From the NCBI GenBank assembly GCA_965226435.1, contig CBDDCY010000009.1, positions 424,279-488,278 of the forward strand: 64,000 bases of DNA. The letters are read 5' to 3'. Both the position numbers and the translations under genes were made by a program. The DNA is from UBA6623 sp965226435 (GTDB taxonomy: Bacteria > Acidobacteriota > Terriglobia > Bryobacterales > UBA6623). How positions within the stretch are numbered: the first letter of the stretch is position 1; the number at the start of each line of letters is the position of its first letter. Below the pieces are notes generated by a model, which did no database searches, was not told where the DNA came from, and saw only the letters and a list, made by a program, of their open reading frames with translations. This document shows positions 45,249 through 53,900 of this stretch, one piece after another.

Positions 45249-46331
45249 TTAGAGGGCCAGGCGCGGTTTCGCGGTCAGATCCATGGGCGAGTGCTCGCCG
45301 CGCTCGAGGCGGGGATAGGCCGCGGCGGCGATCATCGCGGCATTGTCGGTCGACAGTTTCAAACTGGGGAAGTAGACCGGATAGGGAATCGCATCGAAAC
45401 GTCGCCGTAGTCCGGAGTTGGCGGCCACCCCTCCCGAGACGATCACGGCTTGGACCGGTTCCTGCTCGGCCGCCTTAACCGCTCGCAGCAACAGCTCTTC
45501 GATCGCGGTTCGCTGAAACGACGCGATCAAGTCGAGGGTGGTTGGCGAGGTGACGGCCAAGATTTCCTCGATCGTGGGTCTTGGCGGAGCAAGAAACATC
45601 TTGCGGCGAATGCGAATTTCTTCGTCCAAGTCGGCGCCGCGGACATATCGCAACACCGCCGTTTTCAAGCCGCTATAGCTGAGGTCGAGCGGATTGCCTT
45701 TCATGCGCACCCGCGGCAACCCAACACCGTTCGGGTTGCCGTGAGGGGCGAGTCGATCGATCAACGGCCCGCCCGGGTACCCGAAGCCGAGCAACTTGGC
45801 CACTTTGTCGAAAGCTTCCCCGGCGGCGTCGTCGCGAGTGCGGCCCAGCAGACGGTAGCGGTAGTCCTCTCCGCTTTCGTGTTCGACGAAGAAGAGATGG
45901 GAGTGGCCGCCGCTGACCACCAGCGCGAGGGCGGGGAACTCGATCCGCGTGCCTTCTGCGCGATGTTCGAGAATGACCGCGTGGATGTGCCCCTCGACGT
46001 GGTTGACGCCGAGAAAGGGAATGCCCAGCGATGCCGCCAGCCCCTTGGCGAAGGTCAGGCCCACCAGCAACGATCCGATCAACCCAGGGCCTTCGGTGAC
46101 CGCGAGGGCGTCGAGGTCGTTGTATTCGATGGAGGCGTCTTCGAGTGCCTGTCGGACCACGGGAACGATGGCGCGCAGGTGTTCGCGCGAGGCCAGCTCG
46201 GGTACCACGCCGCCGTATTTTTGGTGCGTGTCGAACTGCGATGCGACAACATTCGAAAGCAATCGGCAGTCGGGGCCGACCACCGCGGCGGCGGTTTCAT
46301 CGCAAGAGGTTTCAATTCCCAATACGTACAC
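45249..46331 (-). CDS. tsaD: tRNA N6-threonylcarbamoyladenosine synthase component TsaD
   Basis: Catalyses transfer of the threonylcarbamoyl group to A37 of tRNAs reading ANN codons, with TsaB, TsaE and TsaC. 360 residues, ASKHA fold: GIETSCDETAAAV (phosphate-1), metal ligands His111 and His115 in VNHVEGHIHA, VVSGGHSHL, GEAFDKVAKLLG, KGNPLDLSYSGLKTAV and VSGGVAANSGLRRR. Start is GTG 46331 with a weak ribosome site. The 300 bp upstream hold a promoter, a 12-codon ORF and a terminator-like hairpin that ends 48 nt before the GTG, suggesting attenuation. Confidence 0.96.
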   Translation of the reverse strand: MYVLGIETSCDETAAAVVGPDCRLLSNVVASQFDTHQKYGGVVPELASREHLRAIVPVVRQALEDASIEYNDLDALAVTEGPGLIGSLLVGLTFAKGLAASLGIPFLGVNHVEGHIHAVILEHRAEGTRIEFPALALVVSGGHSHLFFVEHESGEDYRYRLLGRTRDDAAGEAFDKVAKLLGFGYPGGPLIDRLAPHGNPNGVGLPRVRMKGNPLDLSYSGLKTAVLRYVRGADLDEEIRIRRKMFLAPPRPTIEEILAVTSPTTLDLIASFQRTAIEELLLRAVKAAEQEPVQAVIVSGGVAANSGLRRRFDAIPYPVYFPSLKLSTDNAAMIAAAAYPRLERGEHSPMDLTAKPRLAL

Positions 46332-46368
46332 AGCTTCGATTTTCTCATCTCGGAAACGATTGCTTCCA

Positions 46369-46408
46369 AAAACAGTAATGCCCCCGAGAGGCGTCGCCCC
46401 TCGGGGGC
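46369..46408 (-). terminator. Strong intrinsic terminator-like hairpin before tsaD
   Basis: On the minus strand, 46408-46380 folds into a 13-bp GC-rich stem (arms starting GCCCCCGAGGGGC, one G-U pair) with a 3-nt loop. It is followed after ATTACTG by TTTTT. Its position between the leader ORF and the tsaD start is that of an attenuator. On the plus strand the trailing U-tract is poorer (GAGCTTTT). Confidence 0.65.
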
Positions 46409-46536
46409 TGAGCTTTTCGGCTCGGGGCGTATAGCCTCAAGCCGGAAAAGCGGGAACAACCGATAAGCGAGATGGCCGTTCCACATGAACCGCGTCCCGT
46501 TGCTGAGACGGGCTTCAGACCTTTCGAGCATTCACA

Positions 46537-46575
46537 TCAACACTCGACCACCTCGCTGGATGTACAATCACTCAT
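46537..46575 (-). CDS. 12-codon leader ORF upstream of tsaD
   Basis: ATG 46575 to TGA 46537 encodes MSDCTSSEVVEC. A near-perfect Shine-Dalgarno AGGAGGTGAT (46583-46592, minus strand) lies 7 nt upstream, by far the strongest ribosome site seen in this window. A promoter (TTGACT, 17 bp, TAGGAT) precedes it. Four of its twelve codons (ATG, AGT, ACA, AGC) are ANN codons, read by tRNAs that carry the t6A made by TsaD, and two are Cys. After the TGA there is more structure (arms CCCGT/ACGGG at about 46495-46515). It may be a leader peptide, a short bioactive peptide or part of an unknown RNA motif. Confidence 0.55.
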   Translation of the reverse strand: MSDCTSSEVVEC

Positions 46576-46608
46576 GTTATCGATCACCTCCTTTCGTCAG
46601 CTGCATCC

Positions 46609-46637
46609 ATCCTACTCGCGGGGGACCGGTGAGTCAA
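46609..46637 (-). promoter_or_regulatory. Promoter of the tsaD leader transcript
   Basis: Minus strand: TTGACT (46637-46632), 17-bp spacer, TAGGAT (46614-46609). This is one of the best sigma-70-type matches in the window. The predicted transcript starts near 46602, giving about 15 nt before the Shine-Dalgarno of the 12-codon ORF. Confidence 0.65.
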
Positions 46638-46775
46638 CCCGCAAAAATGCCGACTTTTTTGGAGCCCGCAAGCTTCCCCGCGGAGCGCCGGAAAATGACT
46701 CGTAAGGTGTAGGAAACCCTCGATCAGCCGACACAATGCCCTAAGGCTTTGGGGTCTGCCGGCCGGGCGGATAGC

Positions 46776-46781
46776 TATACT
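46776..46781 (+). promoter_or_regulatory. Possible -10 (TATACT) for folP operon
   Basis: TATACT reads towards folP, 41 nt before ATG 46823. No clear -35 at 16-18 bp. It is divergent from the tsaD leader promoter. Confidence 0.35.
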
Positions 46782-46822
46782 TGGCCTTGGGCCGTTTCGA
46801 AACGAAATCGCGGCCTGATTCC

Positions 46823-47668
46823 ATGGCAGCCCGCTGGAGCGACTACCTTAAGCCCGACGCCACTCTGGTGATGGGAGTGCTCAATGTAACGCCGGATTCG
46901 TTCTCGGACGGCGGGTTGTTCAGCGACGTTGAGACGGCGGTTGAACAGGCCCATCGCCTGATCGAGGAAGGGGCCGACATCCTCGATATCGGCGGGCAGA
47001 GTACGCGTCCGGGGGCGCGCCCGATTACTCCGCGAGAGGAGATCGAGCGGGTTCTTCCCGTCGTGGAACGACTGACCCGTGAAACGAGTACTCCGCTTTC
47101 GATCGATACGTTCCGTGCCGAGGTCGCCGATCAGTGCTTGTCGGCGGGTGCCGTGATTCTCAACGACGTTTGCGGGCTGCGCGACCTCGAGATGCGGCGG
47201 GTCGCGGCGCGTCACGAGACGCCGGTGGTTCTGATGCACATGCTGGGCACGCCGCGAACCATGCAGCGGGAGATTTCCTACAACGATGTCGTGGATGATC
47301 TCAAGAACTTCTTCGAACGGCGCATCGGAGAAGCCGCCGACGCCGGGGTGCGCGAGATCATGATCGACCCCGGGATCGGTTTCGGCAAGACCGTTGAGCA
47401 CAATTTGGAGATTTTCGATCGGCTCGAGGAATTCAAGACCCTGGGACGCCCGTTGTTGGTCGGGCCCTCCCGCAAATCCTTTATCGGGGCCATTACCGGG
47501 CGGCCTGTCGATGATCGTGTTGACGGCACGATCGCGGCTTCGGTGATCGCCTCGATGAGCGGCGCCGATGTTGTGCGGGTGCACGATGTGGGGCGCGTGA
47601 AGCAGGCTTTGCTGGTCGCTGATGCCGTTCGCCGAACGTCGGTTCCGGCGGCGGCTGAGTCTCTCTGA
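46823..47668 (+). CDS. folP: Dihydropteroate synthase
   Basis: Condenses p-aminobenzoate with hydroxymethyldihydropterin diphosphate, the target of sulfonamides. 281 residues, TIM barrel: VMGVLNVTPDSFSDGG (signature 1), GADILDIGGQSTRPGA (signature 2), SIDTFRAEVA, INDVCGL-type loop, LMHMLGTPRTMQ, IDPGIGFGKT, LLVGPSRKSFI and a terminal RVHDV. Start ATG 46823; the frame upstream begins with TTG in the -10 region. Its stop overlaps the folB start (TGATG), so folP-folB-folK form one folate operon. Confidence 0.96.
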   Translation: MAARWSDYLKPDATLVMGVLNVTPDSFSDGGLFSDVETAVEQAHRLIEEGADILDIGGQSTRPGARPITPREEIERVLPVVERLTRETSTPLSIDTFRAEVADQCLSAGAVILNDVCGLRDLEMRRVAARHETPVVLMHMLGTPRTMQREISYNDVVDDLKNFFERRIGEAADAGVREIMIDPGIGFGKTVEHNLEIFDRLEEFKTLGRPLLVGPSRKSFIGAITGRPVDDRVDGTIAASVIASMSGADVVRVHDVGRVKQALLVADAVRRTSVPAAAESL

Positions 47669-48039
47669 TGAAAGATTTCGATAAGGTCATCTTGCGAGAT
47701 GTGCGTGCTCGGTCGAACGTCGGGGTGAGCGAGCGGGAACGGGCCGAGGCCCAGGATGTGCTCTTCGACGTCGAACTGCATCTGGACTTGGCCCCCGCGG
47801 CCGCGGCCGACGATTTGAGTCTCACTCCCGACTACGTGGAGGTCGCGGCGCTGTTACGGCGAACCGCCGGTCAGCGGCCCTACCACTTGCTCGAAACGAT
47901 GGCCGAGCAGACCGCAATCGGTTTGCTGCGCCACTTCGCGCCCGAGCGCGTAGTCGTGCGAGTGCGCAAGCCTGATCTGCGCGATGCCCACGGCCCGCTC
48001 GATGCCGCTATCGAGATCACCCGCCCGCGCCATGCGTGA
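47668..48039 (+). CDS. folB: Dihydroneopterin aldolase
   Basis: Converts dihydroneopterin to hydroxymethyldihydropterin and glycolaldehyde. 123 residues: DKVILRDVRARSNVGVSERERAEAQDVLFDVELHLDL, DYVEVAALLRR, LLETMAEQTAIGLL (active-site Glu) and VVRVRKPD (Lys). The product is the substrate of FolK encoded next; the two genes overlap by 8 bp. Confidence 0.93.
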   Translation: MKDFDKVILRDVRARSNVGVSERERAEAQDVLFDVELHLDLAPAAAADDLSLTPDYVEVAALLRRTAGQRPYHLLETMAEQTAIGLLRHFAPERVVVRVRKPDLRDAHGPLDAAIEITRPRHA

Positions 48040-48514
48040 CATCTATTTAGGCCTCGGCTCGAACATTGGGGACAAAAGGGGCCATATCGATGGAGCGATC
48101 GAGCGCATTTCCGAACTGGTGACGGTTCGGCGCGTGTCTTCGTTCTATGAAACGGCCCCGGTCGGGTACCTCGATCAAGACTGGTTCCTCAACGGCGTCA
48201 TCGAGGTGGAGACCCAACGGACGGCCCGCGAACTGGCACCTTTGCTACTCGGATTGGAACTCGAAATGGGCCGACGTCGAGAGATTACCGGCGGGCCGCG
48301 GACGATCGACATCGACATTCTCTTCCACGGCCCGGAAGTTATTGACGAAGAGGGTCTACAGATACCCCATCCCCGTCTCCACGAACGGCTGTTTGTCTTA
48401 GAGCCGTTGACGGAATTGTGCCCCGATCTTGTTCACCCGATTCTAGGAATCGGGGTCGCCGAGCTGGCCCGCAAACTAGCGGGAAAGCAGCAAATCCGCC
48501 GCCTCGACCAATAA
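48032..48514 (+). CDS. folK: 2-amino-4-hydroxy-6-hydroxymethyldihydropteridine diphosphokinase
   Basis: Pyrophosphorylates hydroxymethyldihydropterin before FolP. 160 residues with IYLGLGSNIGDKRGHIDGAI, SSFYETAPVGYLDQDWFLNGVIEVE, the HPPK signature GPRTIDIDILFHG and IPHPRLHERLFVLEPL. ATG 48032 lies inside the end of folB, indicating coupling. Last gene of the folate operon, followed by palindromic repeat A. Confidence 0.95.
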   Translation: MRDIYLGLGSNIGDKRGHIDGAIERISELVTVRRVSSFYETAPVGYLDQDWFLNGVIEVETQRTARELAPLLLGLELEMGRRREITGGPRTIDIDILFHGPEVIDEEGLQIPHPRLHERLFVLEPLTELCPDLVHPILGIGVAELARKLAGKQQIRRLDQ

Positions 48515-48542
48515 ACAACCCCGCAAGCGCCCACCGTCGGCA

Positions 48543-48571
48543 AGTGGGGCAGGTCTCCAGACCTGCCCGCT
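48543..48571. repeat. Dispersed palindrome family A, copy 2
   Basis: Same unit as 24253, with one change (CAGACC for CAGGCC), giving a more perfect palindrome. It lies 28 bp after folK and may act as a transcript 3' end structure. Confidence 0.85.
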
Positions 48572-48679
48572 GAGATGATGACCCTTGACTGTAAAAACCC
48601 GGCATGCCTCCGCCCTCGCCCATCCCCAAAACTCTTTCCCGCGCCGCCGCAATTTCGAGACAAGAAGGAAAAACTCGTT

Positions 48680-48685
48680 TACAAT
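48680..48685 (+). promoter_or_regulatory. TACAAT -10 close to NB-ARC gene start
   Basis: TACAAT ends 10 nt before ATG 48696; GAGACA lies 17 bp upstream as a partial -35. This leaves little or no 5' leader. Confidence 0.45.
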
Positions 48686-48695
48686 CGAAACCGGG

Positions 48696-50702
48696 ATGCC
48701 GGATCTGTCCACAATCGGTTTCTGGACTGGTGCATTTGTACTCCTAATCCTGTCTGTTTACGTCGTCGCCGGTTTCACAGGCGCGCGCAAATACCTGGAA
48801 GAACGGGGCTTCTATTTCTGGAGCCAGATTTTCGGCCCACCCGGCGAGAAGAAAACCAGTCCGGATAAACCGTCCCAATCGAGTGCCGAGCAGAGTGCCC
48901 GGTCAACCGTCCCGGAACTGCCCGACCCCGTACCCGACTTCGTCGGCCGCGCCGAACACGCCGAGAAAGTCAAAGCCTGCCTGAAACAGCAACGCGGCGC
49001 GGCGATCAGCGCCATCGGCGGCCAAGGCGGCGTCGGCAAGACGGAGTTGGCTTACTACGTCGCTCGCGAGGTCAGCGGCCTCTACCCCGACGGACAAGTC
49101 CAAATCAACCTGCGAGGGCTCGACGCCGAACCCGTCACCCCCGCCGTGGCCATGCGCGACGTCCTGCTCACGCTCGTGCCGGACCGACAATTGCCCGACG
49201 ACGACCAACAACTCGCCGGGCTCTATCAAGGCCTGCTGGCCAAGCGCCGCGTGCTGATCTTGGCCGACAACGCCGCCAACAGCGGGCAGGTCGCCCCGCT
49301 CGTCCCCAAGCCTCCCTCGGCGTTGCTGGTGACCTCGCGCCAACCGATCCAACTGCCCGGCGTCGAGGCTGTCAACCTCGAGCAGCTCGATCCGCCCAAA
49401 GCCCAAGAGTTGTTGCGAAATATTCTCGGCGAGGGCCGCGCGACCGACGACGAAATCGCCCGTCTGGCCGAGATATGCGGCTACCTGCCGCTGGCCTTGC
49501 GGGTGGCCGGCGATCGCCTGAAGGCCACGCCGTCTCTCGCGGCCGGGGCCTATCTCGATCGTCTCGATGAAGGGCGTTCGGCATTGCGTTTCGAAAACAA
49601 GGACGTCATGGCCGTGTTGGCCGACAGCGTCAAGGCGCTTGCAACGGACCAAGCCGACCTGGTCGAGAAATGGCGTTCGCTGGCCGTGTTCCCGGCACCG
49701 TTTGGCCGCGATGCCGGGGAGGCGGTCGGGGAACTCAAAGGCGAGGAGCTGGACGCCTTGGTCGGGCGCAACCTGGTTCTGTACGATGCCAAGGAAGACC
49801 GCTTTCGCCTGCACGACCTTTTTCGTGAGCTGGCCCGGAAGGACTTATCCGAAGAAAACGAGTACGCCGCCGCCAAGCGCCATGCGGGGCATTTCTTGGA
49901 CGTCGCGGCTGCCGCCGATGACCGCTACGACGAAGGTAACGAGGGTGTACTCGAAGGTTTGCGGCTCTTCGACCGCGAACGGGTTCACATCGAAGCCGGT
50001 CAGGCCTGGGCCGCCGCCCATGCCGAAACGGATGACGAGGCGGCAGCAATAGCACAGAGCTACCCCTTGCGAGCGCCCTTCATGCTCGACCTGCGACTGC
50101 ACGCCCGCGACCGAATCGCCTGGTTCGAAACCTCCGCCCAAGCCGCCCGCAAGCTGGGTAACCGAGAAGATGAGGGCAATGCGCTGGGGAACCTGGGCAT
50201 CGCCTATAGCGAATTAGGGGAGCCGCGCAAGGCCATCGGGTACCTCGAGCAGCATCTCGACATCGCCCGCGAGACCGGCGACCGCCGCGGCGAGGGCAAT
50301 GCGCTGGGGAACCTGGGCAACGCCTATTACCAGTTAAAGGAGACACGCAAGGCCATCGAGTACTACGAGCAGCGTCTCGACATCGCCCGCGAGACCGGCG
50401 ACCGTCGTGGCGAGGGCAGGGTGCTGGGGAACCTGGGCAGCGCCTATAGCGATCTAGGCGAGAGGGAAAAGGCCCTCGAGTACTACGGGCAGCGTCTCGA
50501 CATCGCCCGCGAGACCGGCGTTCGCCGCAGCGAGGGCATTGCTCTTTACAATCGCGCCGACGAGTTCGCCAAATTGGGGCGTCGCCAAGAGGCAATCGCC
50601 GACGCCCGGGCCTCTTTGATCATCCGCGAAGAGATCGAAGACCCCAACATCGAAAACACCCGCCGCCTGCTCGCCCACTTGGGCGCGCTTCCCGACCGGT
50701 AG
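48696..50702 (+). CDS. Membrane-anchored NB-ARC (STAND) ATPase with TPR repeats
   Basis: A 668-residue STAND-type protein. A single N-terminal TM helix (FWTGAFVLLILSVYVVAGF, about residues 8-26) is followed by a Ser/Glu-rich linker, then VPDFVGRAEHAEKV and a P-loop GGQGGVGKT (108-116, Lys115). RRVLILADNA (Walker B) and GYLPLALRVAGDRL (GLPL-type) follow, with a winged-helix-like region, then TPRs of exact 40-residue period. STAND proteins oligomerise after ligand sensing. There is no N-terminal effector domain except the membrane anchor, so output is unknown: signalling, regulation or defence are possible. ATG 48696 places the TM helix at the N-terminus. Confidence 0.85.
   Translation: MPDLSTIGFWTGAFVLLILSVYVVAGFTGARKYLEERGFYFWSQIFGPPGEKKTSPDKPSQSSAEQSARSTVPELPDPVPDFVGRAEHAEKVKACLKQQRGAAISAIGGQGGVGKTELAYYVAREVSGLYPDGQVQINLRGLDAEPVTPAVAMRDVLLTLVPDRQLPDDDQQLAGLYQGLLAKRRVLILADNAANSGQVAPLVPKPPSALLVTSRQPIQLPGVEAVNLEQLDPPKAQELLRNILGEGRATDDEIARLAEICGYLPLALRVAGDRLKATPSLAAGAYLDRLDEGRSALRFENKDVMAVLADSVKALATDQADLVEKWRSLAVFPAPFGRDAGEAVGELKGEELDALVGRNLVLYDAKEDRFRLHDLFRELARKDLSEENEYAAAKRHAGHFLDVAAAADDRYDEGNEGVLEGLRLFDRERVHIEAGQAWAAAHAETDDEAAAIAQSYPLRAPFMLDLRLHARDRIAWFETSAQAARKLGNREDEGNALGNLGIAYSELGEPRKAIGYLEQHLDIARETGDRRGEGNALGNLGNAYYQLKETRKAIEYYEQRLDIARETGDRRGEGRVLGNLGSAYSDLGEREKALEYYGQRLDIARETGVRRSEGIALYNRADEFAKLGRRQEAIADARASLIIREEIEDPNIENTRRLLAHLGALPDR
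50172..50531 (+). repeat. 120-bp tandem repeats encoding TPR units
   Basis: Three consecutive 120-bp units begin at 50172, 50292 and 50412 (GAGGGCA then GGGGAACCTGGG), with a diverging fourth at 50532. They encode 40-residue TPRs (EGNALGNLGIAYSELGEPRK...). Near-identity at the DNA level indicates recent expansion and a likely site of copy-number change. Confidence 0.85.
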
Positions 50703-50993
50703 CCCCCACGCAGCCAATGCCGGCCCGGCACCCAAAAACTTCATAACCCAGCTACAGAGCCCCGAACGCAAGTGAGGGGTCACCCCCGCCCCCCCATCAA
50801 CACGCCAAACGCCCTCGAAACAAGCAGAGCATCGAAGCCCTCTTCCCGCAACGAAGGTCATCGTCAACCAGACACGACCGCGTCTCACCGAGCCCCTCGC
50901 ACCGACCGCGGGCCGGTGGGGCAGGTCTCCAGGCCTGCCCACCTCGCGGCTCACTATAATGGTCAACGAACGTTCCTATTGCAAGGGTTTCTT
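50703..50993. other. Spacer with repeats C and A and a promoter
   Basis: About 290 bp without a gene. It contains a family C repeat (50755-50781), a family A palindrome (50915-50943) and a TATAAT at 50952-50957, 36 nt before the next gene's ATG. Confidence 0.6.
50915..50943. repeat. Dispersed palindrome family A, copy 3
   Basis: GGTGGGGCAGGTCTCCAGG followed by CCTGCCCACC. The end bases changed in a compensatory way (GGTGGGG against the terminal CCCACC), keeping the stem, which argues that hairpin formation matters. It lies 9 bp upstream of a TATAAT. Confidence 0.85.
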
Positions 50994-53900
50994 ATGAAGC
51001 AAGCCCATCGCGGCGTATTACAGCTCTTAGCGCCTCTCCTCCTCCTGGTCCCCGCCGCGGCCGCGCCTCCGGTTTCACAAACCATCGACTTCACCGGGTC
51101 ATGGGACCACAGCCGCGAACTCACCGAAGGCGAAGCCGTGTCCGTCAGTGTCCGTATTGACGATCCCCAGGCGCTGCCGCCCAACGCGCGAGTCGAGGTG
51201 CGTTGGCGGGGACCGGCTTTGGAAGGTTCCGCTTTCGTCGGCGAGCGAGGGGATCTCCACGCGACCATCACGGCCGACTGGTCGAAGACCCTGCACGCGC
51301 TCGACCCCGACGTTTATCTCGTTTACCGAGCGCCGAAGACGGGGACTTACCGGCTCGAAATCGAGACCGTGCGCGACAGGTCTCAAACCCACTCCGGCAT
51401 CCCGCGCGACACCGGATTGGCTCCGCTTGCCACGCCCCTGCCGGCGATAACGCCCGCCATCGAGCAAGCCGCGGTGACCGTCGAGATCGATCCAATCGAG
51501 GCACTGAACGAGGGCGATATCGTTCTTGAAGCCGAACCGAATAACACTCCCGAACAAGCCGTTGACTTGCCTTTCGCATCCGGCGATCAAGATCAAGTGC
51601 TGCGCATTTTCGGCGGCGCCGACGAGCTTGAGTATTTCAATAACACGCAATCGAGCCGGTCGCCCGACGACTGGTATCGCATCGAATACCGAGGAACCAA
51701 AGCGAAGATCTTCACGGCCAATCTTCAATTGGTCGAGCCAATCGTCAGCGCCCGAATACGCGTCTACCAACCCGGTGTGCCCGGTCCGGAAGATCTCGAG
51801 CCCCAAGAGCTTCCCAGCCGCGAGGATTTCGGCAATGCCAATCCGATTCCCTACGTGCATCCGCCGGCCGAGGTGATCCCCGGACCGACTCCCGTCTTCA
51901 CCTACTACGACGGTCGCGACCTCAATGAGCGCATTCATCAGCAGGACACCAACTTCCGGTCATTCGTCACGCGAACCGTAGTGCCCGGCGGCATCTATTA
52001 CTTACGCGTCGAGGCGAACCAGCCGGGCTATGAATTGGAAGTGCGGCTAATCGACCCGGCGCCTTACGACGATCCGGTGCGCGCGATTCGCGAATCCGTC
52101 TACTACCACTTGGCCGAAGTCGACGCTTGGCTCATTCATCGGCCCCGCAACATCGGGCTCGACCGGCGAGTGCGCGACGGGACGAGCCTATTTGGAGAGA
52201 ACTGCATGAGCTGTCACACGCAAAGCGGTGTGTGGGGCGTGGCGGATGCATTTCGCAACGGCTATCGACCGCGCGGCACCGCGCAGAACCACCGCCGGTT
52301 GATCAATACGATGTATGAGAGCCTGAGGCCGTCGGTCAAGCTCACCGATGCCGCCGTCAACACGAGCCTGGCGCCGAACGACCTGGGCGACGCGCCGGCG
52401 GGCAGCCGAGTCGCGGGACGCAATATCGTCCTCCACGAACGCACGTTTCGGCCCAAGCGACTGCACAGCTACCAGCTGCGCCGGACGGCCAACTACGTTT
52501 TGCAGACCAACGACCCGATCGGCATCAATGCCGCGGCCAAGGGCTCGAACTTCGGTCCCAATGTGGTGTTCAAGTTCGCGGCTGAAATCTTGGAGCGTGC
52601 CTGGCAAGATACCAATGATCCGCGCTACTTTTTCGGCATCGAGGAGAAGGCGCGCAAGATCGTCGCCACCGGCAATGACGCCATGCTGGTCAGCGACGAC
52701 CTCGGACACCGCATCGAATTCTTCTATCGCCTTTGGCCCGGTGACTACGCCGAAACGGTCGAGAAACTCAGCGGCTCCAAAGAGCGGGCGGCCGCCGCTG
52801 GGGTGTTCCAAGAGAAGTTCGCGGCACAAGTTGAAACCGACCTCGCGCGACTGACGACTCTGCAGCAAGATGACGGAAGCTGGGGCTTTGACCTCGGAAC
52901 CACGGCGGACGAAGGCAAGACTTGGCGGCGCCTGACCGAGCCCGGCGACCCGGCCCCGACCGCCGTCGCGCTGATCGCGCTCGAAGCCGCCGGCTTCGGA
53001 CCCGGCGACTCCCGAATTCAGCGGGCGACAAAGTGGTTGCTCGACGACCAAATCGAATACGGGCTGTGGAATCACGCGGCGCAAACCGGCTTCGTTACGA
53101 CGGCGTATGTGATTCGGGCCCTGAGTCGCCTGTATCCCGACAAGGCCGAGCACGCTTTTGCCGCCTTGGCCGATCCCGTCCCGGATGAAAGCCCTCTTGG
53201 CTTGCTTTCGCGCGTGCGGCGGATGCAAGAGGCGGGAGACCCGAGCCTGGCCGAGGCGCTGATCGCCGCCGCCGCGAGTGATTCGCCGCACATCCGACAG
53301 CAGGCGCTGTTGGGGCTTGGCGCGGCGTTGGCGAGCGAGGGGATTCCGACGTTGATGCGCGGGCTTGACGACCCGGTGAAGATGTGTCGCGAGGCGGCCT
53401 TTTGGTCGTTACGGCAAATGCTGCTTGACGACCAGGGCTGGGAGGAAACGTTCGAGGCTTATGGGGGCGGCGGCCCGCGCGTTCGGCAGGCGATCTTGCA
53501 GGCGCTCGTGACGCGCGTCGATCTGGCCGGTCCGCGAAGCCGCGTGAACCTCGGTTCACTCACGCAAGTGCTCGCCCGGGGAATGTCGGATCCATTCGCG
53601 GGAGTCAGGGCGTTTGCTTTCAAAGCCGCCTGGCATTGGTGGGTATGGAATCCGCCCCTGCGGGAGGCGATCAACCGCGCCTGGGCCGAGGCTTTGTTCC
53701 GCGAGGAGACCAATGCGCAGGCGGAGACCGCGCTACGCTATTCGACCGTCTCGATGCTGATCGTCAACGGCCAGATCGCCAACCAGACCGGGGGTAAGAA
53801 CGTCGACCACCAGTACGCCGAGCTGGGCGATTTCTATCGCTTGCTGGGCAAGCGTCGCGAGCAAGCCGCGCCCGAGCAACAGGCGCGATTCGATCGCCGT

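Noticed and set aside
45450..46466. 338-codon plus-strand ORF opposite tsaD
   Set aside because: Antisense of tsaD, which is unambiguous.
46079..46531. 150-codon minus-strand ORF covering the tsaD leader and start
   Set aside because: Runs through the terminator hairpin and then out of frame through tsaD; no family features and no ribosome site.
46583..46596. ATCACCTCCTTTC resembling the 3' end of 16S rRNA
   Set aside because: Only the anti-Shine-Dalgarno-like core matches; no 16S helix sequence precedes it. It is better explained as the complement of a strong Shine-Dalgarno on the minus strand.
52188..53291. 367-codon minus-strand ORF inside the large secreted protein
   Set aside because: Antisense of a coherent haem/toroid protein; Arg-rich shadow.
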